Made by a program: the position numbers and the translations under genes | NCBI RefSeq assembly: GCF_963169125.1 | Contig: NC_084793.1 | Location: 135,634,297-135,698,296 of the forward strand | Length of the DNA stretch: 64,000 bases | Source: Humulus lupulus | Lineage: Eukaryota > Streptophyta > Magnoliopsida > Rosales > Cannabaceae | Direction: 5' to 3' | Part shown: positions 11,182 to 20,325 of the stretch, piece by piece | Position numbering within the stretch: position 1 is the first letter of the stretch | How the letters are laid out: every line of letters starts with the position of its first letter | The notes under the pieces: model-generated | The model's input: only the letters and a program-made list of their open reading frames with translations | The model's database searches: none | Told to the model about the DNA's origin: nothing

Positions 11182-11594
11182 GTCAAACACATATAAATAT
11201 TGTGGTGTTATATAATGGATCGTGGGAACAAGTTTTGAACGAAGGTTGGTCATTTACTGCTAAACAAAGCAAGGGTATGAAGGTGCCAAAGACTATCACT
11301 TACAATAGTCTTGTTGATCAATTGTATACTTTAATCAGAGCTAACAAGTCTCGTATTGATCTTGACTTAAATGTAATCTATCATTTTGGAAGTAAAGGTA
11401 TCCCTCCATCTTTGATTAGTAATGATGATGATGTTGCTTTTTTTCATGATGAGATAGGAACATCTATCAATCATCAGACACCCCTATGTGTGTCTACTAT
11501 AGAGAAGAGAAGTAATGATCCTTTGGTTACTAAAACACGTGAGTTGTATACTATTCCTCCAGTTGAAACCAAAGTGAATGATGATTTTTGCATT

Positions 11595-11720
11595 GATGGC
11601 AATGAAGACAGTTGTGATGATGATAATAATGATGCAGATGGCAATGAAGACAGTTGTGATGGTGATAATAATGATGCAGATGGCAATGAAGACAGTTGTG
11701 ATGATGATAATAATGATGCA
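11595..11720 (+). repeat. Three tandem 42-bp units encoding an acidic stretch
   Basis: Three in-frame copies of a 14-codon unit that starts GATGGCAATGAAGACAG and encodes DGNEDSCDDDNNDA; copy 2 has one Asp-to-Gly change. It lies in the transposase upstream of the DNA-binding domain. Confidence 0.9.
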
Positions 11721-13491
11721 TTAAGCTCAGATGATAATGAAAATATTGATAGGTCTACATGCAATGATGTACTTGTGAAGCATAATTTACAACAGTCAAC
11801 CTCCAATGAAGTATTGAAGAGCCATGATTCCTCAAATAATAGAGGTCGTAAAGTAAGACAGGTTGGTGAAGATAATCTATGGAATACTCCACTTTTGTTG
11901 AATCAAGGGGAAAAAGGCTCTACTTCAGCCTCAACATCTCAATTTCTGACATCTTCTTCGAGTATCAATTCGTGGGGAATAAAAGAGGGTCAAATATTTG
12001 AGAACAAGCAAGAGTTGAAGATGAAACTCCATCTTTATGTATTAAAGAAAAACTTTGAGTTTAAAGTAAAGAAGTCTGCGAAAAATATATGGTGTACAGT
12101 ATGTGTTGATGATAAATGCAAATGGAGGTTGAGGGCTACAAAATTGGTTAATTCCAATATGTTCGAGGTTCGTAAATTTTTCGGTGAACACACATGCTCA
12201 TTGGATGTTCGACATAAAGATCACCGTCAGGCATCCCCATGGCTTATTGGACATGTCATAAGGAGAAAATTTGAGGGTGATGATGTTAATTACAAGCCAA
12301 GGTCAATTGTAAAAGATATGAGTTTATCATATGGAGTTCATATGAGCTATGCTAAAGCTTGGAGGTGTCGAGAGCATGCATTGGCTTACATAAGAGGTAC
12401 ACCAGAATCATCATTTCAGAAACTTCCCTCATTTCTATACATGATGGAGCAAAAAAATCCTGGAACTGTTACTCATTTGCAGATGTACAATGAAGGTAGG
12501 TTCAAATATTGCTTCATGGCCTTAGGTGTTTTTATAATGGGGTTTAAAACATATATTCGCCCAGTTATATGTGTAGATGGAACCTTCTTGACTACTCGGT
12601 GTGGAGGTACTTTGTTATGTGCCATGGGACAAGATGCTAACAAGCAAATATATCCAATTGCATTTTCAATAGTTGACTCAGAGAATAATGACTCATGGTT
12701 GTATTTTCTACTGAGGTTGAAGGAAGCGATATGTGAAGTGGAGAATCTAGTATTCGTGTCTGATAGACATACTAGTATAGCAAGTGCCTTGACTAAAATT
12801 TTTCCTGAGGCACACCACGGTGCTTGTATACATCATGTTAGCATGAATATCCGTGCGAAGTTCAAAACTGACCATTGCCATGAAGAATTCTTCCTTGCAG
12901 CAAAAGCTTATAGAAAGCGAGAGTTTTTACGCCATTTTGAGAAGATTAAATTCAAAGATCTTGCAGTTGCTCAATACTTACAGAATCAAGTGGGTTTTGA
13001 AAAGTGGGCTCGTTCTTTCTTTCCTGGTCATCGATATAATTTAATGACTACAGGTATTGCCGAAAGCTGGAACAATGTCATTGCTGAGGCATGTGGGTGG
13101 CCAATTACTTGTCTCATGGAATTTATGAGGCACACTTTACAAAAATGGTTTTTCGAGTGTCGAACTGCAGCATCAGCAGCTACAATTCCTCTTGCCACAG
13201 AAGTTGAAGCTGATTTGCGAAAGTTAGCAGACAAGTCCACTACCTCATTCTCTTTTCTGTCTAGTCAGTATGAAATAATAGTATTGGATGGTGATCTTGA
13301 TGGAGATGTCGACCTAAGGAGGAAAACATGTAGTTGTAGAAGATTTGATTTGACAGGTCTTCCTTGTGAACACGCTCTAGCTGGTGCTCAAGATCGTGGC
13401 ATTAGTCCATATAGTTTATGCTCCAGATTCTACACAGTTGAAGCGTGGTTGTCATCCTATGGTGGATCTATATATACGCTGGGTAATGAAG

Positions 13492-13513
13492 AATCTTGGG
13501 TGAATCTTGGGTG
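13492..13513 (+). repeat. 11-bp tandem duplication causing a frameshift
   Basis: AATCTTGGGTG occurs twice, at 13492-13502 and 13503-13513. The second copy moves the transposase frame onto TGA 13512-13514; counting one copy only, the frame would run on into the region with the CCHC knuckle. Confidence 0.92.
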
Positions 13514-13810
13514 ATACCAAATGACATAGGAAGTATGATGATAGCTCCTCCTTTAGTGAGGCAGAAGGCTAGTCGTCCAAAGAAGAAACGACGTTTATCA
13601 AAGGGTGAGAATAATAGCAAACAACATAGATGTAGTAGATGTGGTGTCCTGGGCCACAATCGAGTGACGTGCACCACTGTTTGTCCTCCGCCGTCTAGAC
13701 ATGCTTAGTTTGTACTTTTATTGTTTTACTTTGTACTCTTCAATTGCGGAATTTGAATTTTTAGATTGGTTCAGTAATACGACTTTTTGTGTTAAAGTTT
13801 GTTGTTTCGG

Positions 13811-14003
13811 ACACACCTAATTCATATTCACACTTAATTCACACCTAATTCACACATAGTTCACACATTATTCACACATATTTCACACGCGGTTCACACA
13901 TAATTGACACATGGTTCACACCTAATTCACACATAGTTCAATCCCGATTCACACATATTTCAATCCTGATTCACACTTAATTCACACCCAATTCACACAT
14001 AAC
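13811..14003 (+). repeat. TTCACAC array 2
   Basis: About 17 units such as TTCACACCTAA, TTCACACATAG and TTCACACATAA in plus orientation, lying between the 3' ends of the transposase and protease genes. Its right end is part of a 112-bp duplication also found next to array 3. Confidence 0.9.
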
Positions 14004-14041
14004 TTAATAAGACAAAAGTGACAAAGATTTATCCATTCCAC
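13930..14041 (+). repeat. 112-bp direct repeat, left copy
   Basis: Starts CACATAGTTCAATCCCG and ends GATTTATCCATTCCAC. It differs from 16802-16913 at only three positions (about 97 percent identity). The two copies bracket the protease gene. Confidence 0.92.
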
Positions 14042-14149
14042 TATTAAGATGAAATAAACGAAGTCATTCAATACCATTTAATGAGATGAAGTTGACATAG
14101 TTTCTTCATACATTCAAAAGTAAGATACATATATTTAAATAAAAGACAA

Positions 14150-16622
14150 CTATGGTTGTAAGTTATGGTAAAAAAAATCTACACAAGTCTTTTTTCTAAA
14201 GAAATCCATGTTGTCGCCATTTACTTCGGATAGCGGTTTTTTGGCTAGCAAGTACTCCAGATGTTTGATTTCATATATCCCACAATCGCCACTGCAAAGG
14301 AAATAAAGTTTTTTAATAATTGGAAGGCCATAGTGATTATTTGCAATATAAATATGGTTAAGAGAGTTATACCTAGTTTTGGTCTGTGGCACTTTTTCTA
14401 TGCCAAGTCTTGTGAACTTAAAAGGCACTTTGTCTGCTTGTAGTTGGACATCTTTCCTATGGCTTAACAACCCACTGGATTGAATTAGAAATGGTAGCAT
14501 TTTTCCCCATCTGCTCATTTTATTCTCAAACTCCTTGTTGGAGACCACAGTGATATCAGAGTCATAAGCTTTTATAAGATAGCTTGTCAATGATATCTCT
14601 AACAACACCCAATGTGTCCCAGGAAAATTAATTGGGGTAAACACATCGTCAATGTCTTTCCAACTCCTTTTGAAATTGTTATCATCACCTACCAAGTAAT
14701 CAAGCACTTCTTGTGGCCAAATGTAGCTTGATTTGATTTTCCTCTTGTTGAATTGTTCCCAATGTGGTTCGAAGAACTGTTGGAACATAGAATCCACAAT
14801 GGTGAATCTTTCGGAGTAAGTCTTCTTGTAAGTATACACTCGTTCTTTCATCAACCCTAAAGTTGCATCAATGTGCTCCATGCCAAATATTATAAGTATA
14901 TATACATTCAAATTATATATATTTTAAAAAAAATTATTTCAGTAGTCTTACCAGTCCGTCCAGCCATGTACGTGGTGTAAGTAGCTGAATAAACCATTTC
15001 GCAGTGCACGAACCAGCCAAGAGAGAAATAGGGTTATCATTATTTTTTAAACCAATTACCCATTTCTTAAAACGTCTCATTTGCTTCTCGTCATATGGCT
15101 GTAGGGGATTAATTTCACAAGGATCAGTTACAATTGTCTTTTCTTTCTTTTTCTTCTTAGTTGGATCAGTAAACTCGGAACCAAAAATTCTTTTCGTTGG
15201 AACCCTCCTTCTCTTGAATTCCACCCCAGCCATATCTCCAGGAGATACCACCTTATAGCTAAGGATATCTTATCCAACAACGTGCTCCATAATAAATGTA
15301 CGGTGTGGTGAAGCAAGATGCTCATCTGATAATGAATCCTCAGAATCACTACCTTTACGTTGCGAGAGCACTAATTCAATTAGATAATCCAACTTATCCT
15401 CCATTCTTTGTTGGTTACTTTTCAAAGTGTCAATATCAGCTAACAACTTTTCATGGTGGGTGTTAATTGGAGTTGGTATCTCTTTCTTGTCTTGCTCGTG
15501 ACGATGCCCATCTACTACATCGGGCTTTGTGGGAGATTCCTCACATTCTTCCCTTTCAAACTCCAATTCCACATCATCGTCTACAAAGCTAATAACACGT
15601 CCCATGAGTAGTTCATCTGGTCCTTGAATAATAGAGTCATGAAATTCTTTCTCTTCGGGTCTTGGATTGAGCGTGGCCTTCACAAGATTCTGCAACAAAA
15701 TAATAAATTAATAAGGTATAAACATTACTTATAAATCACAAACTCAAACAAAATCTTAACGACTTACACTTTTTTTCTTAAATACACCTTCAATATCTTT
15801 CTCTTTCAGCATTTTATGCACTGACCAGCTAAGCATTCTTGGAAAGGCAAGGGGTTGTTGATCAGCAAATGTAGAGAACTTTGTGAAAATTGCATAGGCC
15901 CAATATTGCAGAGCAATGGCATAACCATAAATTGTGTACTGAGGTGCTGGTATTTTTCTCTTTTGCTCAACATTCTTCAACTATTTATTCCTTAGCCTTT
16001 CCATATCTTTTGTCAAGCCGAATAATGTCTTCTCGTACGATAATCTCCCCCAAGGATAGTTGAAGAAGTCATCTTCATTTTCCACCATGGAAAGGACATC
16101 AATAAAGCATTTCTTCTTTGGTTCACTAGGTAATAAAAGAAAGTCTACCAAAAAACATAGACCTAATTTCCATACGTCTTCTTTCACATTGCACCTTTTG
16201 AATCCATCTTCCAACTCTTCAGAAGACAAACATTCTTTATTGTTCAAGTATGTCTGGAGAAGCCTTTTACTCTTGGTCATTTCTTTATACTTTGCCTGAT
16301 CCGGAGAAATTCCACAATTCAATCCAGTGATCAAACCAAATTCACTAATTCCAAACCTTGTATTTTGACCACAAATATTAAAATTCAAGCAGTATTCGTT
16401 CTTTCCTCTACCAACAACTCTCCTAAGCAGTAACTGGTGAATAATAACTCCAGAATATTGTAGAGGCGGAGCTAAGAAGAATTGCTTGAATGGTGACTGT
16501 TTCGCTAGTTCCAACAAGTCAAATGTCGTGAACTTCGCTATTATTGTACTCATAATGCTCCCTCCCCTATACGCAACCTTTGCTGGATAATGCCTTTCAG
16601 TAGGAAGCATGAGGAGTGACAT
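14150..16622 (-). pseudogene. Ulp1/SENP-like cysteine protease gene with DUF1985 region
   Basis: Minus-strand gene of four exons that join in frame: 16622-15768, 15689-14952, 14875-14373 and 14291-14150, with introns of 76-81 bp bounded by GT...AG (donors GTAAGTC, GTAAGAC, GTATAAC). Exon 1 encodes a DUF1985-type region (ICGQNTRFGISEFGLITGLNCG, then YGYAIALQYWAYAIF). The C-terminal half is a C48 protease like those that process or remove SUMO, with the catalytic series GTHWVLLEIS (His), KAYDSD (Asp) and SGDCGIYEIKH (Cys); splicing of the last intron builds the TSGDCG motif. ATG at 16622-16620 follows a TTTTCAG acceptor-like site. Two in-frame stops, TAG 15983-15981 and TAA 15272-15270, interrupt about 745 codons. 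The role in MULEs is unknown. Confidence 0.87.
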
Positions 16623-16667
16623 CTGAAAAGGTAAATTAAATAAGCGCTTAATACATAACTCAGAGAT

Positions 16668-16876
16668 ATTCACACTTTCTTCACATACGGTTCACACATT
16701 ATTTACACATGGCTCACACATAGTTCACGCATAGCTCACCCAAATTCACACCAACCTCACATAATTCACACATAGTTCACACCTAGTTCACACATAGTTC
16801 GCACATAGTTCAATCCCGATTCACACATATTTCAATCCTGATTCACACTTAATTCACACCCAATTCATACATAACA
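16668..16876 (+). repeat. TTCACAC array 3
   Basis: About 18 units with the same 11-bp period and plus orientation as the other arrays (TTCACACATTA, TTCACACATAG, TTCACACCTAG). It lies immediately 5' of the minus-strand protease gene, at its expected leader or promoter. Confidence 0.9.
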
Positions 16877-16913
16877 TAATAAGATAAAAGTGACAAAGAT
16901 TTATCCATTCCAC
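16802..16913 (+). repeat. 112-bp direct repeat, right copy
   Basis: Same sequence as 13930-14041 with three mismatches; lies just 5' of the protease gene. Confidence 0.92.
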
Positions 16914-18677
16914 ATTTAAACAACTTTTACAACAAGAGTAAAAATATATATTTTCGGTAATACATTTGTGGGGTCATATAAAAATTTACTATTGAGGTAC
17001 ATTTTATGTACACTAGTTTAGAAACTCTACAGCAACCAAATCACACTAAAACCAAAATACCAAACACTGCAGAAATGACAAGTAAAGAAAACACAGGGGA
17101 GTTCAGAGCATAAAGGTCTCCTAAGTTCCTTTTGATAGTCTTGCCATCTCAATTCGCTATTCTCAAAGAGTTACAGAGCTTCTCTTCTCTCTTTTTCTCT
17201 ATTCTCTACCTTTTTCACCAGCCATCTACCGTACAAGTTTTCCATAACTCAGCCAATCATTTGCATCAGAGGTGTAATGATTAAAACACATCAGAAAATG
17301 ATTGCCAAACCAATTCTGCAGCCCCACGTGTACCAACTGCAAATTCTAGTTGTCACCTTAATTTTAAACCACCTTTTCTCCACTGTTGAGTTGTTTGCTT
17401 TGCCATAAATATATATCAAAACATGTGGTCTGAATATGATTATGATCCTCAACAATATTGCTCAAGACAATTGGTTGGACACTGTGAGATATTAACACAT
17501 ATTCTAAATATTTTTCACTCACTGTTGCTTTCCCATTGGCTGCAATTGCAGAACCAAATGCAACTTTGGCTAGCATTGCCATAAGCTATGTCTTACTCTT
17601 GACCACTTAGTACATATGGTAACTAATGTGAGAGACATCCTTAAATAACAGTTATTATAACTAAAACAAGCCTAATCATAGTGCATACCCCACAACAACC
17701 AGAATATTATTTCCTCAAAAGTTCCCAAAATACAGTCCCATTCCTCATTCTAGTCAACCCAAGAAACAGAAATTACCACTCTTTCGTCTATTATAGATAA
17801 TCTTAATAGGTGTTTTATCATCTTCAATCCTAATCAATATTCTAGAGTAGTCTACTCCAATCTGCACACTAAACGAGCCATAAGGTTCATAAGACCAAAT
17901 AAGAACTCTCTATCTCTCTCTCTCTTAGTCCAAATTTTCAAAGATTCTCATATTAAGTACTTGCTTTATAGCCTTATAGGTCTATGGAAATACTTGCTCA
18001 TTCAATATACATCTATGTTACAGACTTTTTCTTCGAATTTTTACAATATTTATCATGTTTGACTGAAAAAAAATCCCCCACATTTTAGTTAAAAATGCTA
18101 CCTAAATAAGAAAAGTTAGTAGTTTTGATTCCTTGATCTAAAAGACCAATAATTTTGCTGTCATAAGCTATTATAATATCTTTAAATTCAAATTTACTAT
18201 TAGTCCATCTACATTTGATTGAACACTGATTGATTGGTTGGTAGTTTGAGACATTATATTTTTAATACAAGCCAGTCAGTCAATCAAATCTTCTCTTGCA
18301 AAAACTATATCATATTTTACTTTTTTGTTTATCAAGTTATGCATCAGTCTGTAGATTTGTGGTGGAATTTCATATATAATTTATGCATCATAAGTTTTCA
18401 TGTAACCAGTGCTTATTTCTTGGTTATATTAAAGAAATATATGTATATATATATTCATGATTTCAGCCGAGGCCATACCATAATACACATCACTTAGAAA
18501 TTACTTCAACACTTCAAAATAAGACAGTACAATTTGATATTGATAGTATGTACAAGTTTCTCATCATACTCTTGCCTCACTACAAGGAAATAAGTCTAAT
18601 AATGGCTTATTATAATCAAGAAAAGGTTCAAGAATCACTTTTAATAGGGTTAGTTAGTGTAGTTTCCTTTTATAATT
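16914..18677. other. MULE interior without recognised gene
   Basis: About 1.8 kb without a clear transposon gene. It may hold captured sequence: on the minus strand 17582-17364 is open for 72 codons from an ATG, starts MAMLAKVAFGSAIAANGKAT, and has a GTGAGT donor-like site after that block and a CTCACAG acceptor-like site further on. I do not recognise the protein. The rest is AT-rich. Confidence 0.35.
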
Positions 18678-19097
18678 CACACATTATTCACCATAAGTTC
18701 AGAACATGGTTCACACACCATTCACACAAAATTCACACATGGTTCACACATCATTCTCACATTGTTCACCATAATTTCGGAACATGGTTCGCACATCGTT
18801 CACACACTATTCACACCAAATTCACACACTATTCACACTAAAATCACACATGGTTCACACCAACTTCACTTCATACATGGTTCACACCACAATCACACAT
18901 GGTTCACACCAATTTCGCACATTGTTCACACTGAAATTACATATGGTTCACAACAACTTCACTTCACACATAGTTCACACTAAATTCACACCACAATCAC
19001 ACATGGTTCACACCAATTTCACACATTCTTCACCCTGAAATTACATATGGTTCACAATAACTTCACTACACACCAAATTCACACTAAATTCACTCCT
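18678..19097 (+). repeat. TTCACAC array 4, the longest
   Basis: About 38 units of TTCACACATGG-type sequence in the same orientation as arrays 1-3, with higher-order repeats: TTCACCATAA/GTTC.GAACATGGTTC recurs at about 18687 and 18766, and TCACACATGGTTCACACCAA-type blocks recur. Thr/His/Ser-rich open frames here are by-products of the repeat, not genes. Confidence 0.88.
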
Positions 19098-19149
19098 TAT
19101 TTCCCAATTAAAACATGACTCAAGTAGTTAGAAATTTAACCAAAGTACA

Positions 19150-19432
19150 AATTCAAAATAAACAAAGGAGTCATAATAACAACAAGGGATCTCAACAACA
19201 ATACCTTGGGCTAGGGTATCGGGCTTGCAAAGGGAGTGTGGGGTCTTAGGTGTTGTAAACCTTGGGCTCCGGCGACGTGGGCTCAGCGATATGGCTGCGA
19301 AGCACGGCAAGGCAGCAATGTGGGTGGGTTCGGGGTCGGGACCAAGCGGAGGGGATGGGTTTGTGGGTTCGGGACCAAGAGTGTAAAAGGGGCTGGTGGC
19401 TGTGGAGATGATGACGCAACTGGGAGGAGGGA
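19150..19432 (-). other. GC-rich captured-looking segment, left part
   Basis: An abrupt GC-rich island in an AT-rich element. On the minus strand it reads as Pro/Ser-rich peptide with TLGPEPTNPSPPLGPDPEPT and SPRRRSPRF. It continues at 19806-19950 after the Cassandra insertion. GC-rich subterminal patches in MULEs are often captured host exon pieces; the source is not identified. Confidence 0.4.
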
Positions 19433-19805
19433 TGTGACGCCCCACGTCACTATGGCTGCTTTCTGGAATGACGACTGGCCCTACAAACCAAGTCAAGTCT
19501 TTCCAGCGTGCTTTGTCCTCACTCGCACACTTCCTGGGAAAACTTCCCAGGAGGTCACCCATCCCTAGATTACTCCAGGCCAAGCACGCTTAACCATGGA
19601 GTTCTCAAGTGATGGGCTACCGAAAAAGAAGATGCACCTTCCTGATATAGGTAGTACCCATCAATCCATTTAAGCCCTCTTCAACTGTGTAGTCCCATAC
19701 ATACACAGTCTTAGAATCATCACACTTGACCTTCCCCAGGCGGTGTGGGATTGCACAGCTTACCCGGTCTTTCCCCTTACGGATCACAGGATTCTGACTG
19801 TCACA
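19433..19805 (-). mobile_element. Cassandra TRIM solo LTR
   Basis: A 373-bp element with ends TGTGACGCCCC... and ...GACTGTCACA, flanked by a perfect AGGGA duplication (19428-19432 and 19806-19810). On its minus strand it holds a 5S rRNA-like segment followed by GTGTGCGAGTGAGGACAAAG, CACGCTGGAAAGAC and GCAGCCATAGTGACG, which I recognise as typical of Cassandra LTRs. Cassandra elements are non-coding TRIMs whose LTRs carry a 5S-derived RNA polymerase III promoter. Only one LTR is present, so this is a solo LTR, nested in the MULE. Confidence 0.92.
19542..19617 (-). other. 5S rRNA-like segment within Cassandra LTR
   Basis: The minus strand reads CCCATCACTTGAGAACTCC, GGTTAAGCGTGCTTGG and GATGGGTGACCTCCTGGGAA, which follows plant 5S rRNA from its middle to near its 3' end with changes and small indels. 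It is not a functional 5S gene. Confidence 0.88.
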
Positions 19806-19979
19806 AGGGACGAGGTGGGTGTTGGCCGGAGTACCATCGCAGCTTCGACGGGAAGAAATCTGGGTTTGGGAGGGAGGGTTTTCAACGGACGGGAAGGGGG
19901 AAGAGTAAGAAACTGAAAGAGTTTTATTTGTTTAACAAAGGGGTAATTTTGTCTTAAAGAGTTAAAAATATGAAAAACT
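19806..19979 (-). other. GC-rich captured-looking segment, right part
   Basis: Starts with the right AGGGA copy; the GC-rich part continues the composition of 19150-19432 to about 19950, then AT-rich sequence leads to the MULE terminal repeat. Confidence 0.35.
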
Positions 19980-20039
19980 TTAACTAAGGGTTAGAGTTAT
20001 AAATATAGGGCTGAATAGGGCTAGTTCATGGAGTTACCC
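19980..20039 (-). repeat. MULE right terminal inverted repeat
   Basis: Ends TTCATGGAGTTACCC, the inverse of the left end, followed by ATTATAAA at 20040-20047. Confidence 0.85.
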
Positions 20040-20325
20040 ATTATAAATTAGATAATTATAATTACTATAGCTAGAATGTATAAGATTTTAGTGTATGATT
20101 AAATTGGAGTATAGTTTTAAGCCTTTATTAAAGAATAAAGTACACATGTTTAATGGTAGCTTAAGAAGTATACATGTGGCCTAAAAATAAGTCACAAAAT
20201 TTGAATTTTAAAGTGTATAGCCGAAATTCCCTATAGTTTTATTAGGTGGATTTTTTGTGAATTAATTTAATTAAGTATTAGAGCTAAATTGAAGAACCAA
20301 GTGTAGTCTTACTTAGTCATAGGCG
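20040..20325. other. AT-rich filler, nothing recognised
   Basis: Begins with the right MULE duplication ATTATAAA. No reading frame or repeat is identified. Confidence 0.4.

Larger units (their letters stand above)
10689..13708 (+). pseudogene. MuDR-type MULE transposase, frameshifted at C-terminus
   Basis: Transposase that cuts and moves the MULE. I infer a 4-nt first coding exon, ATG plus A (10689-10692), a perfect GTAAGT donor at 10693, an intron to the ACAG acceptor at 11181, then an open frame to TGA at 13512-13514 (778 aa). The spliced start MSQTHIN... is in frame, whereas the unspliced frame has no ATG near its start. Domains: acidic Asp/Asn repeat (about 140-181), MuDR DNA-binding domain with Cys/His pattern (about 266-345), DDE core with VDGT (Asp near 466), VSDRH (Asp near 528) and TGIAES (Glu near 628), and a SWIM zinc finger CSCRRFDLTGLPCEHA (from about 717). 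An 11-bp tandem duplication at 13492-13513 shifts the frame and cuts off Lys/Arg-rich sequence plus a CCHC knuckle, still readable in another frame to 13708. Confidence 0.85.
10319..20039 (+). mobile_element. MULE carrying transposase and Ulp1-like protease
   Basis: The left end GGGTAACTCCATGAATTAAC and the reverse complement of the right end, GGGTAACTCCATGAACTAGC, match over about 60 bp with gaps. Both ends are flanked by ATTATAAA (10311-10318 and 20040-20047), an 8-bp duplication in the range MULEs make. Inside are a MuDR-type transposase on the plus strand, a Ulp1/SENP-like cysteine protease gene on the minus strand, four arrays of an 11-bp TTCACAC repeat and a nested Cassandra solo LTR. 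MULEs carrying ULP-like genes are known in plants as the Kaonashi (KI-MULE) and CUMULE groups, and this copy belongs with them. Both genes carry disabling changes. Confidence 0.88.

Noticed and set aside
11474..11806. 110-codon minus frame with Ser/Leu repeats
   Set aside because: It is the antisense shadow of the acidic minisatellite in the transposase.
18548..19038. Plus-strand frames rich in Thr, His and Ser in array 4
   Set aside because: They exist in several frames at once and only reflect translation of the 11-bp repeat; 11 is not a multiple of three, so the frames cycle.
10846..19097. Short regular repeats that could suggest a CRISPR-like array
   Set aside because: The unit is 11 bp with no separate repeats and unique spacers, there are no cas genes, and the DNA is from a plant transposon.
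19128..19583. 151-codon minus frame as a real gene
   Set aside because: It runs across the Cassandra insertion boundary and has no coherent domain; part of it is 5S-like and LTR sequence.
19542..19617. A 5S rRNA gene
   Set aside because: The match is partial and diverged and sits within TG...CA ends with a target duplication, so it belongs to a Cassandra LTR.
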